Below are positions 1 to 7,804 of a stretch of DNA of 64,000 bases, piece by piece. The position numbers and the translations under genes are program-made. Source of the DNA: Microbacterium kyungheense (lineage in GTDB: Bacteria; Actinomycetota; Actinomycetes; Actinomycetales; Microbacteriaceae); contig NZ_VFPE01000005.1 in NCBI RefSeq assembly GCF_006783905.1, positions 124,001 to 188,000 of the forward strand. Reading direction: 5' to 3'. Each line of letters begins with the position of its first letter. Within the stretch, counting starts at the first letter, position 1. Under the pieces are notes generated by a model. The model saw only the letters and a list, made by a program, of their open reading frames with translations. It made no database searches and was not told the origin of the DNA.

Positions 1-434
1 CCCTGGCGGACGACGTCGGCGAACGCCTGGAAGGTCTCTTCCAGCGGCGTCTCGTAGTCGAACCGGTGCGCCTGGTAGAGGTCGACGTAGTCGGTGCCGA
101 GGCGTCGCAGCGATGCGTCGATCGACTCGAAGATGTGCTTGCGGCTCAGGCCCGTGTCGTTCGGACCCTTCGGGCCGGTCGGGAAGTAGACCTTCGTGAA
201 GATCTCGAGGGACTCGCGACGCTGACCCTCGAGCGCCTTGCCCAGCACGACCTCGGCAGCCGTGTTGGCGTAGGTGTCGGCGGTGTCGAAGGTGGTGATG
301 CCGGCGTCGAGCGCGGCGTGGACGGTCGCGATGGCAGCGGAGTCGTCGACCTGCGAGCCGTGGGTGACCCAGTTGCCGTAGGTGATCTCACTGACCTTGA
401 GACCGCTGTTTCCGAGATATCGGTAGTTGACCAT
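1..434 (-). CDS. Aldo/keto reductase, N-terminal part (runs off window start)
   Basis: NADPH-dependent reductase of the AKR superfamily. The visible 144 residues begin MVNYRYLGNSGLKVSEIT, the usual opening of the potassium-channel-beta-like (KCNAB/YghZ-type) subgroup. The AKR tetrad can be read as Asp50, Tyr55 (in DTADTY), Lys81 (FTKVYF) and His123 (YQAHRFD), so the fold looks catalytically intact as far as it goes. The substrate cannot be deduced. The ATG at 434 is chosen because it starts the conserved beta-hairpin; no Shine-Dalgarno precedes it, and a transcription terminator ends only a few bases upstream. The gene continues beyond position 1. Confidence 0.9.
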   Translation of the reverse strand, partial: MVNYRYLGNSGLKVSEITYGNWVTHGSQVDDSAAIATVHAALDAGITTFDTADTYANTAAEVVLGKALEGQRRESLEIFTKVYFPTGPKGPNDTGLSRKHIFESIDASLRRLGTDYVDLYQAHRFDYETPLEETFQAFADVVRQ

Positions 435-439
435 GAGAA

Positions 440-481
440 AACGCTACCCGCCCCGGCGGACAAGCCGGGACGGGTAGCGTT
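440..481 (-). terminator. Intrinsic terminator of the ABC exporter operon
   Basis: An 11-bp perfect outer stem (440-450 with 471-481) continues after a one-base mismatch into a CCCGGC/GCCGGG inner stem with a short loop. Read on the minus strand, the stem is followed by GTTTTCTC, a short T tract. It lies 17 bp past the stop codon of the 498-2606 gene. The T tract runs almost into the ATG (434) of the next gene, leaving that gene no conventional leader. Confidence 0.8.
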
Positions 482-497
482 CTTCGCAGCGATGCGC

Positions 498-2606
498 TCA
501 GACGACCGGTGCCGCCTCGTCCTCGGTGGGCTCGCCGGACTCGGCGTCGACGGCCAGCGCCCGCGCCTCTTCGTCGAGGTCGGTCGCTGCCTGCTCGAAC
601 TGCGAGTTGTACAGGCGGTAGTACGCGCCCTGAGCGGCGATGAGCTCGTCGTGTGTGCCCTGCTCGACGATGCCGCCGTTCTCCATCACGAGGATGAGGT
701 CGGCGTCGCGGATCGTCGAGAGCCGGTGCGCGATGACGAACGACGTGCGTCCCTCGCGCAGCGCCGCCATCGCGTGCTGCAGCAGCAGCTCGGTGCGGGT
801 GTCGACCGACGAGGTGGCCTCGTCGAGGATCAGCACCGACGGCTGGGCCACGAACGCGCGGGCGATCGTGATGAGCTGCTTCTCGCCGGCCGAGATGTTC
901 GACGCGTCCTCGTCGAGAAGCGTGTCGTACCCGTCGGGCAGCGAGTGCACGAAGCGGTCGACGTAGGTCGCCCGTGCGGCGGCGAGGATCTCGTCGTCGG
1001 TGGCGTCCGCGCGGCCGTACCGGATGTTCTCGCGGATCGAGCCGGCGAACAGCCACGGGTCCTGCAGGACCATGCCGGTCTTGGCACGGATGTCGCGACG
1101 AGTGAGGTTCGCGATGTTCTGGCCGTTGAGCAGGATGCGCCCGCCGTCGAGCTCGTAGAACCGCATGATCAGGTTGACGAGCGTCGTCTTGCCCGCACCC
1201 GTCGGGCCGACGATCGCGACGGTCTGCCCGGGCTCGACCCGGAACGACAGGTCGTGGATCAGCGGACGGTCGGGCGAGTACGAGAACGCGACGTCCTGGA
1301 ACTCGATCGTGCCGTCGCCGTCCACGGGCACCGGCGCGTCGGCGGCGTCGGGCTCCTGCTCGGGCTCGTCGAGGAGCTCGAACACGCGCTCGGCCGAGGC
1401 GGTGCCGGACTGCACGACCGCGGCCATGCCGCCCAGCTCCGACAGCGGCTGCGTGAACTGCTGCGAGTACTGGATGAAGGCCTGCACGTCGCCGAGCCGC
1501 AGCTGGCCGCCGGCGACCATGAGCGCCCCGAACACCGCGATGCCGACATACGTCAGGTTCCCGATGAACATCATCGCCGGCATCATGATGTTGGCCAGGA
1601 ACTGCGCCTTGAACGAGGCCTGGTACAGCTCTTCGTTCTCGGCGTGGAACGCCTCGCGCGCCGCCTGCTCGCGTCCGAACACGCGCACCAGCGCGTGACC
1701 CGAGAACGACTCCTCGACGCGGGCGTTGAGACGCCCGACCTTGCGCCACTGGATGCCGAAGGCCTTCTGCGAGCGCGGGCCGATGACGCCGAAGAGCACG
1801 CCCATGAGCGGGAAGCTCACGAGGACGACGAGGGTCAGCTGCCACGAGATCGACAGCATCATGACGAGCACGCCGATGACGGTCAGCACGCTCGTGAGCG
1901 CCTGCGACAGCGACTGCTGCATCATCTGCGTGATGTTGTCGATGTCGTTCGTGACGCGCGAGATCAGCTCGCCGCGCTGCACGCGGTCGAAGTAGCGCAG
2001 CGGCAGGCGGTTGATCTTCGACTCGACGTCTTCGCGCAGCTGCCACATGACGCGCATCATGATGACGTTGATGACGTAGCCCTGCAGCCACATCAGGATC
2101 GACGAGGCGAAGTACAGCGCCAGGACGATCAGCAGCACGCGGCTGAGCGCCATGAAGTCCACGCCGGCACCCGGCGTGAAGTTGTTCATGGCGGCGACGA
2201 TGTTGGCGAGGTCCTGCTGGCCGGCGGCCTGCAGGCCGTCGACGACCTGCTGCTGCGTCGTGCCGGCGGGCGCCATCGACGAGACCACGCCCTCGAAGAG
2301 GATGTTGGTCGCCTCGCCGAGCACCTTGGGCGACAGCACCGCGAGGACGACGCCGGCCGCACCGAGCAGCGATACGAACACGAAGACGACGGCGTGCGGC
2401 TTGAGCAGGCCGATCAGGCGCCGGAACGAGGGACCGAAGTGCGCGGCCTTGCCCGGGGCGACGCCGCCGCTCCAGTCGTCCGCGGCGATGCGGGCCTGTT
2501 CGCCGAGTTCGATCTCGGCCTGCTCCTCGGCGCTGATCACCGGCTGCGGACGCTGCGCGCGGCGGCCGCGGCGCGGCGTCTGGGTGGGGGTCTCGTCGGC
2601 GCTCAT
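498..2606 (-). CDS. ABC exporter half-transporter, canonical-site subunit
   Basis: 702-residue half transporter of the type-IV (B-family) exporters: a long hydrophilic N terminus, an ABC transmembrane domain (about residues 60-380) and a C-terminal ATPase. Walker A GPTGAGKTT (about 467), Walker B VLILDEATSSVD with the catalytic Glu, and the H-loop IAHRLS are present. The signature is the non-standard ISAGEKQL. It pairs with the upstream-encoded subunit, whose Walker B Glu is replaced, giving the one-competent/one-degenerate site layout known from TM287/288- and BmrCD-type heterodimers. Its start overlaps the stop of the partner by 4 bp (ATGA), implying translational coupling and 1:1 stoichiometry. 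The cargo is unknown; multidrug or lipid export is typical for the family. Confidence 0.95.
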   Translation of the reverse strand: MSADETPTQTPRRGRRAQRPQPVISAEEQAEIELGEQARIAADDWSGGVAPGKAAHFGPSFRRLIGLLKPHAVVFVFVSLLGAAGVVLAVLSPKVLGEATNILFEGVVSSMAPAGTTQQQVVDGLQAAGQQDLANIVAAMNNFTPGAGVDFMALSRVLLIVLALYFASSILMWLQGYVINVIMMRVMWQLREDVESKINRLPLRYFDRVQRGELISRVTNDIDNITQMMQQSLSQALTSVLTVIGVLVMMLSISWQLTLVVLVSFPLMGVLFGVIGPRSQKAFGIQWRKVGRLNARVEESFSGHALVRVFGREQAAREAFHAENEELYQASFKAQFLANIMMPAMMFIGNLTYVGIAVFGALMVAGGQLRLGDVQAFIQYSQQFTQPLSELGGMAAVVQSGTASAERVFELLDEPEQEPDAADAPVPVDGDGTIEFQDVAFSYSPDRPLIHDLSFRVEPGQTVAIVGPTGAGKTTLVNLIMRFYELDGGRILLNGQNIANLTRRDIRAKTGMVLQDPWLFAGSIRENIRYGRADATDDEILAAARATYVDRFVHSLPDGYDTLLDEDASNISAGEKQLITIARAFVAQPSVLILDEATSSVDTRTELLLQHAMAALREGRTSFVIAHRLSTIRDADLILVMENGGIVEQGTHDELIAAQGAYYRLYNSQFEQAATDLDEEARALAVDAESGEPTEDEAAPVV

Positions 2607-4336
2607 CGGGCCGCCTCCGCTCCGAGCTGGGACTGGACGATCTCACGGTAGGTCTGGCTGGACTCGAGCAGCTGCTCATGCGTGCCGAGGCCCACGATGC
2701 CGCCGTCGTCGAGCACGACGATGCGGTCGGCCTCGGTGATGGTCGAGATGCGCTGCGCGACGACGATCTTCGTGACGTCGGGCAGCTCGCGCCACAGCGC
2801 CTGCCGCAGCCTCGCGTCGGTGGTGAGGTCGAGCGCCGAGAACGAGTCGTCGAAGACGAGCACGTGCGGCGCGTGCACGATCGCCCGGGCGATCGCGAGC
2901 CGCTGCCGCTGGCCGCCCGACACGTTGGTGCCGCCCTGCGAGATCGGGGCGTCGAGGCCGCCGTCCATCTGGCTGACGAAGTCGCTCGCCTGCGCGATCT
3001 CCAGCGCGTGCCACAGTTCGGCGTCGGTCGCGTCCTCGCGGCCGAACCGCAGGTTGGACCCGATCGTCCCCGAGAACAGGAACGGCCGCTGGGGCACGAT
3101 GCCGATCGTGCGCCACAGCGCGTCGAGGTCGGCCCGCCGCACGTCCACGCCGCCGACGGCGACCACGCCGTCGGTCACGTCGAACAGGCGCGGGATGAGC
3201 GACACGAGCGTCGACTTGCCGGCGCCGGTCGAGCCCACGACCGCGACGGTCTCACCCGGGGCGGCGGTGAAGCTGATGCCCGACAGGATCGGCTGCTCGG
3301 CGCCCGGGTAGGTGAAGGTGACGTCCTCGAACTCCACCGCGCCGGGCGACGGGAACTCCGTCACGCCGTTCTCCGGCGCGACCAGCGTCGAGCGGGTGCC
3401 GAGCACCTCGCTGATGCGCTCGGCCGACACGGCGGCGCGCGGGATCATCAGCGTCATGAAGCTCGCCATCATGACGCCCGACAGGATGATCATGACGTAC
3501 TGCATGAAGGCGAACAGCGTGCCGATCTGCACCTCTCCCGCGTCCACCTTGATGCCGCCGAACCAGATCACCCCGATGACGGTGACGTTGAGGATCAGCA
3601 TGACGGCGGGGAACAGCAGCACGAACAGCGAGCCGACCTTGCGCCCGACGACCATGATCTCGGTGTTCGCCTCGCGGAAGCGCGCCTCTTCGATGGGCTC
3701 GCGCACGAAGGCGCGGATCACGCGGATGCCCGTGAGCTGCTCGCGCATGACACGGTTGACGCCGTCGAGCTTGTACTGCCAGCTGCGGAACAGCGGCACC
3801 ATGCGGGCGATGATGAGGCCGGCGACCACCAGCAGCACCGGCACGGCCACCGCGATGATCCACGCGAGGCTGGCGCTCTGCTCGATCGCGAGGATGATGC
3901 CGCCGACGGCCAGCAGGGGCGCCGTGACGAGGAACGTCGCCGCCATCATCGCCAGCATCTGCACCTGCTGGACGTCATTGGTGTTGCGCGTGATGAGCGA
4001 TCCGGCGCCGAAGTCGGTGACCTCGCGCTCGGAGTAGCCGGAGACCCGCTCGAAGATGTCGTCGCGGATGTCGCGGCCGAGCTTCATGGCGGCGCGTGCG
4101 GCGAAGTAGGTGGCGATGATGGACGCCGTGATCTGCCCGAGCGACACCGTGAGCATGAACAGGCCGGTGCGCCAGATGTAGGCGGTGTCGCCCTTGGTCA
4201 GGCCGTTGTCGATGATGTCGGCGTTGAGGCTGGGCAGGTAGAGCGAGGCGACCGCGGATGCCGCCTGGAACAGCAGCACGCCGAGCAGCAGCCACCCGGA
4301 TGGTTTCAGATATCGGACGAGGAGTTTGGCCAGCAC
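2603..4336 (-). CDS. ABC exporter half-transporter, degenerate-site subunit
   Basis: 577-residue partner of the 498-2606 protein: transmembrane domain (about 1-320), then an ATPase domain with Walker A GSTGAGKST (about 367) and signature VSGGQRQR (about 470). Walker B reads VLVFDDSFSALD, with Asp where the catalytic Glu should be; this marks the degenerate nucleotide site of a heterodimeric exporter. The reading frame is open to 4540, but the GTG at 4336 is preferred: it has a GGGGA ribosome-binding sequence, gives the normal family N terminus (LAKLLVRYLKPSG), and excludes an upstream stretch of low-quality peptide. A 16-bp perfect palindrome 160 bp upstream is the likely operator. Confidence 0.92.
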   Translation of the reverse strand: MLAKLLVRYLKPSGWLLLGVLLFQAASAVASLYLPSLNADIIDNGLTKGDTAYIWRTGLFMLTVSLGQITASIIATYFAARAAMKLGRDIRDDIFERVSGYSEREVTDFGAGSLITRNTNDVQQVQMLAMMAATFLVTAPLLAVGGIILAIEQSASLAWIIAVAVPVLLVVAGLIIARMVPLFRSWQYKLDGVNRVMREQLTGIRVIRAFVREPIEEARFREANTEIMVVGRKVGSLFVLLFPAVMLILNVTVIGVIWFGGIKVDAGEVQIGTLFAFMQYVMIILSGVMMASFMTLMIPRAAVSAERISEVLGTRSTLVAPENGVTEFPSPGAVEFEDVTFTYPGAEQPILSGISFTAAPGETVAVVGSTGAGKSTLVSLIPRLFDVTDGVVAVGGVDVRRADLDALWRTIGIVPQRPFLFSGTIGSNLRFGREDATDAELWHALEIAQASDFVSQMDGGLDAPISQGGTNVSGGQRQRLAIARAIVHAPHVLVFDDSFSALDLTTDARLRQALWRELPDVTKIVVAQRISTITEADRIVVLDDGGIVGLGTHEQLLESSQTYREIVQSQLGAEAAR

Positions 4337-4495
4337 GAGGATCCCCAAAGGCGCATAAGGGCACGCGGACGAGCGCGCAGAAGGTGGTGTGGACCCACAC
4401 TTGCACGAGCCGCCGACATCGCGGCAGTCTCGTTCGCGGAGGGCGGACGGTGGACGCGGGATGCCGATTCCCGGCGGCATCCGCCCGTCACTGTA

Positions 4496-4511
4496 ACACG
4501 ATATATCGTGT
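4496..4511. promoter_or_regulatory. 16-bp perfect palindrome, probable operator of the exporter operon
   Basis: ACACGATATATCGTGT is a perfect palindrome about 160 bp upstream of the exporter start. It is AT-rich in an otherwise very GC-rich region, as expected for a promoter/operator. Centres of the form CGATATATCG are often bound by PadR- or TetR-type repressors of efflux operons (family knowledge), but no such regulator is encoded in this window. Just downstream in the exporter direction (4459-4482) is an imperfect GGATGCCG/CGGCATCC hairpin. Confidence 0.6.
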
Positions 4512-4581
4512 CGCGTGAAGAGTCGGCGCCCGCCGGCCACTCCCCGAACGTGCGCGCGTCGACCGGGGCGGCGTCAGCCGG

Positions 4582-6231
4582 TCAGGCCTCGCCGCCCTGC
4601 GCGATGTCGGCGCGCTCGCGCCAGCTGCGGGCGGTGACGCGGTCGAGCGCGACCTGGCGCCGCAGCGCGTCCGCCTTCTCGTACAGCGTCGGGTCGCCGT
4701 AGCTGGTCAGGACCTTCACGAGCACCGGCAGCAGCTCGATCATGAAGAACAGCGAGGCGATCAGCCAGTGCGCCCACATCAGGGCCGGCTCGCGCTGCGA
4801 CAGGCGCTCCAGGCCGCTGATCTGGCTCAGCAGGCCCGTCGCTCCCGCGTTGGCGCCCGCGATCTCGGCGGCGCGTGCGTTGTAGGCGGCCAGCGCGGCC
4901 TGGTACTGGTCGCGGGCGGCGGGCAGCTCGTCCTTGGCCTGCTGCTTGTTGGTCGCCTCCGACGCGCTCGCGTCCGCGGTGCCGGCGGCCTGTGCGTCGG
5001 CGAGGCCTGCCTGGGCGTCGCGCAGCTTGGCCGCCAGGTCGTCGTACGAGGCCTGGGCAGCTGCCAGCTGGTCCTTCGCCGCGGTGGAGCTCGCGCCCTC
5101 GCCCGCGACGCCGGTGCAGCCGGCGACCTCTCCGGCGCCCTGCCCCGTGAGCTCGCACTGGTAGATGGCGCGCGCCTGGTCGATGACGGTCTGCTGGGCC
5201 GCCAGCTTGGCGGTCAGGTCGTCGACGGTCGTCTGTGCCGACGCGGCGGCGCCGGACGTGGTGTCGGCGCCCGCCACCACACCGCTGGCGGCCTGGCTCT
5301 CCAGCGCGGCGACCTGCTCCTTCGCGGCATCCAGAGCCTGCTTCTCGGGGCCCGAGGTCACGGCATCCTGATCGGACTGCGCCTGCACGAGGTTCGTCGC
5401 GTTCACCTCGCGCGCGATGTCGTTGTGGAACACCTGCAGCACGAGCGGCTCCGCGACGACCAGGCCGATGATCGCGGCCATGATCACACGCGGGATCGCC
5501 AGCCCGACGAGGCGCCACACGTTGCGCGTCGAGCGCATCGTCGAGGTGAGGAAGCGGTCGAGGTTGAAGATGATGAGCGCCCACACGATCGCGAGCGGAA
5601 CCGCGAACCACGCCGCGACCCGCACACCGGTCATGAGGGCGAACATCATCGAGATCGCCGACACCAGCGCCGTGCCTGCGAGCACGAAGAACATCTGCAC
5701 GAAGCGGGGCGTCTCGCTCGGCACCTCGTCGAGCACGACGCCGTCCGCACCGCCGAGGACGGCCAGTCGGCGCCACCCCGATCCGGGCACCTTCTCACGC
5801 TTGGCGCGCGGCTGCTTCGGGGTCTTGACCCGGGTGGCGGGCGGTGCGGCGGCCGGCGGAGCCGCCTCGACGGGCTCCGCCTCCGGGGTGGATGCCTCGC
5901 CCATCGCGCCCCAGTCGGCCGAGGCGGGCATCACGAGCGTGTCGTCCTGCGACGTCTCCGCCGACGCCGCGACGGCGACCGGCTGCGTCGGGTTCATGGC
6001 GAGCGCGTCGTCGAGCAGGTCCTGCGTCACGGGGTACGGGTCTTCGGGGCCCTCGGGATCGGCGGGCGGAGCGGGTGCGTCAGGCGCCTCGGCCGCCTCG
6101 TCCTGGGCGGCGCGGGCCTGCGCGGCGCGGACGTCGTCGACGTACAGCTCTTCGGGCTCAGAGCCTGCTGTCTCGAACTCGATGCGGCCGTCGGAGCCGA
6201 ACCTGCCCGGCCGGTGTGCGGAGTAAGACAT
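4582..6231 (-). CDS. DUF4407 membrane protein with long coiled-coil loop
   Basis: 549 residues. The N terminus (1-190) is acidic, Pro/Ala-rich and probably disordered and cytoplasmic. A DUF4407 core follows, with transmembrane segments around ALVSAISMMFALMTG, WFAVPLAIVWALIIFNLDRF and IIGLVVAEPLVL. A long Ala/Gln-rich region (about 330-470) looks like a coiled coil, then a further membrane segment (LIASLFFMIELLPVLVKVL) and a short tail. The NLDRFLTSTMRS stretch is characteristic of the family. The function of DUF4407 proteins is not established. The ATG at 6231 is used because residues upstream in the open frame are encoded by a hairpin-containing spacer. It is a monocistronic-looking gene between the exporter operon and rlmN. 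Confidence 0.85.
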   Translation of the reverse strand: MSYSAHRPGRFGSDGRIEFETAGSEPEELYVDDVRAAQARAAQDEAAEAPDAPAPPADPEGPEDPYPVTQDLLDDALAMNPTQPVAVAASAETSQDDTLVMPASADWGAMGEASTPEAEPVEAAPPAAAPPATRVKTPKQPRAKREKVPGSGWRRLAVLGGADGVVLDEVPSETPRFVQMFFVLAGTALVSAISMMFALMTGVRVAAWFAVPLAIVWALIIFNLDRFLTSTMRSTRNVWRLVGLAIPRVIMAAIIGLVVAEPLVLQVFHNDIAREVNATNLVQAQSDQDAVTSGPEKQALDAAKEQVAALESQAASGVVAGADTTSGAAASAQTTVDDLTAKLAAQQTVIDQARAIYQCELTGQGAGEVAGCTGVAGEGASSTAAKDQLAAAQASYDDLAAKLRDAQAGLADAQAAGTADASASEATNKQQAKDELPAARDQYQAALAAYNARAAEIAGANAGATGLLSQISGLERLSQREPALMWAHWLIASLFFMIELLPVLVKVLTSYGDPTLYEKADALRRQVALDRVTARSWRERADIAQGGEA

Positions 6232-6294
6232 CCGAACACCGTATGAGGGCCACCTGGACGGCAGGTGGATGAATGCCCAGCGCGGCCCGGTGGG

Positions 6295-6324
6295 GAGTGG
6301 ATGCCGGGGCCCCGGCATCCACTC
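6295..6324. repeat. 30-bp perfect palindrome of the GTGGATGCC/GGCATCCAC family
   Basis: Arms 6295-6309 and 6310-6324 are exact reverse complements with no loop, starting GAGTGGATGCCG. It abuts the rlmN stop codon (6327). No T tract follows on either strand, so it is not a classical intrinsic terminator. Similar hairpins lie at 7618-7648 and 34534-34569. A smaller hairpin (CCACCT/AGGTGG) lies at about 6250-6270 in the same spacer. Confidence 0.85.
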
Positions 6325-6326
6325 TC

Positions 6327-7571
6327 TCAGACCTCGAGCGGGGTGACGGCGGCGACCGCCTCGTCCTCCTCGGTGGCCACGAGCTGGCCGCACGCCCCAT
6401 CGATCTCTTTGCCGCGGGTGTCGCGCAGGGTCGTCGGGATGCCGGCGTCGTTCAGACGGCGGACGAACTCGTTCTGCACGCTCACGTCGGATGCGGTCCA
6501 GATCGATCCGGGCGTCGGGTTCAGCGGGATGGGGTTCACGTGCACCCAGCCGCGACCGCGGTCGTTGAGCTTCTTCGCGAGCAGGTCGGCGCGCCAGCCG
6601 TGGTCGTTCATGTCCTTGATGAGCGCGTACTCGATCGACACGCGACGGCCGGTCTTGTCGAAGTAGGCGCGGGCGGCGTCCAGGGCCTCGTCGACCTTCC
6701 AGCGGGAATTCACCGGGATGAGCTCGTCGCGGAGGGTGTCATCCGGCGCGTGCAGCGACAGCGCGAAGGTGACCGGGATGTCTTCGTTCGCGAGCTTGGT
6801 GATGGCGGGCACGAGGCCGACGGTCGACACCGTGATGCCACGCGCGCTCATGCCCATGCCGTGCGTCTTGTCGGTCATGACGCGCACGGCCTGCATGACC
6901 CGCGCATAGTTGGCCAGCGGCTCGCCCATCCCCATGAACACGATGTTCGAGACGCGCTCGGCGGAGTGGTCGTCCTTCTTCTTGCCGCCGAGGCCCCCGT
7001 CGGCGATGAGGCGGTTGGCGCGCACGACCTGCTCGATGATCTCGGCGGCCGACATGTTGCGCGTGAGCCCGGCCTGGCCGGTCGCGCAGAACGGGCAGTT
7101 CATGCCGCAGCCGGCCTGCGACGACACGCACAGCGTGATACGGCCCGGGTACCGCATGAGCACGGACTCGACGAGCGCGCCGTCGTGCAGCTTCCACAGG
7201 AACTTGATCGTGTCGCCGCGGTCGGTCTCCAGGCGCCGGACCTCGGTGAGCAGCGGCGGCAGCATGCCGTGCACGAGCTCCTCGCGCCCCTCGGCGGGGA
7301 GGTCGGTCATGTCGGCCGGGTCGTGGGTCCAGTGCTGGAAGTAGTGCTTCTCGAGCTGCTTCGCGCGGAAGCCCGGGAGCCCCAGCTCCTTGACCTTCTC
7401 GATGCGCTGCTCGGGCGTGAAGTCGGCGAGGTGCACGGGCGGCTTGCCGCGCTTGGGGCTCGCGAACTGCAGGAGGGGACGGCCCTCTGCGTCCTTCTGC
7501 TGCGTCCAGCCCTCGGTCGCCGGCCGGACCTGGCGGGGCTTGGTCGTGCGCACGGGCGAGGACTCGGTCAT
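6327..7571 (-). CDS. rlmN: Dual-specificity RNA methyltransferase RlmN (23S rRNA A2503 / tRNA A37)
   Basis: Radical-SAM enzyme making 2-methyladenosine at A2503 of 23S rRNA and at position 37 of some tRNAs. The 414-residue protein has the RlmN/Cfr cluster motif CGMNCPFC (about residues 155-162), with the family context [10 protein letters not shown] upstream and [10 protein letters not shown] downstream. The methyl-carrying cysteine region near the C terminus ([16 protein letters not shown]) is present. The N terminus is about 30-40 residues longer than in Escherichia coli, as is common in actinobacteria. The ATG at 7571 (MTESSPVRT) is chosen; the frame upstream is encoded by an intergenic hairpin. 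A perfect 30-bp palindrome follows the stop. Confidence 0.97.
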   Translation of the reverse strand: MTESSPVRTTKPRQVRPATEGWTQQKDAEGRPLLQFASPKRGKPPVHLADFTPEQRIEKVKELGLPGFRAKQLEKHYFQHWTHDPADMTDLPAEGREELVHGMLPPLLTEVRRLETDRGDTIKFLWKLHDGALVESVLMRYPGRITLCVSSQAGCGMNCPFCATGQAGLTRNMSAAEIIEQVVRANRLIADGGLGGKKKDDHSAERVSNIVFMGMGEPLANYARVMQAVRVMTDKTHGMGMSARGITVSTVGLVPAITKLANEDIPVTFALSLHAPDDTLRDELIPVNSRWKVDEALDAARAYFDKTGRRVSIEYALIKDMNDHGWRADLLAKKLNDRGRGWVHVNPIPLNPTPGSIWTASDVSVQNEFVRRLNDAGIPTTLRDTRGKEIDGACGQLVATEEDEAVAAVTPLEV

Positions 7572-7617
7572 GTCCTCAAGGGTACGCGGCGGCGCCTGGG
7601 CGAACGCGGCATGGACG

Positions 7618-7648
7618 GAGTGGATGCCGGAGGCCGCGGCATCCACTC
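7618..7648. repeat. Hairpin of the GTGGATGCC/GGCATCCAC family
   Basis: Twelve-base perfect arms (7618-7629 and 7637-7648, starting GAGTGGATGCCG) around a 7-base loop. The outer 12 bases are identical to the palindrome at 6295-6324, so the two flank rlmN. It lies in the divergent spacer between rlmN and the cyclase gene. Confidence 0.8.
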
Positions 7649-7743
7649 TCCACCGGCCGCGCGCACGCCGTCATACTGCAGCCGACAGCCTCTGGCGCGC
7701 GGGGCGAGTTGGTGCCATTCTTGCCCCAGAGGTCCGCCGGGGA

Positions 7744-7765
7744 CGGCCGTCTGGGGAGACGGCCG
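7744..7765 (+). promoter_or_regulatory. Leader hairpin upstream of the cyclase gene
   Basis: CGGCCGTCT (7744-7752), loop GGGG, then AGACGGCCG (7757-7765): a perfect 9-bp stem about 40 bases before the chosen GTG start of the cyclase. A CATACT hexamer at about 7672 could be the -10 of a promoter, giving a leader of roughly 120 bases containing this hairpin. If translation instead began at 7712 the hairpin would lie inside coding sequence. AGG, AGA and TTG codons there argue against that. Confidence 0.4.
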
Positions 7766-7804
7766 GGGGCAGAACTGGGGAAGGGGACGGCACTGGGCGC
7801 GCAC

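Noticed and set aside
66..2651. Very long open frames on the plus strand opposite the ABC exporter, and a 2461-codon frame opposite the giant exported protein (11259-18644, minus)
   Set aside because: They are shadows produced by high G+C (few stop codons) and encode Arg/Pro/Ala/His-rich peptide without domains; the opposite-strand genes have clear family motifs.
6295..6324. Intrinsic terminator of rlmN
   Set aside because: Perfect palindrome, but no T tract on either strand; treated as a member of the GGATGCC hairpin family.
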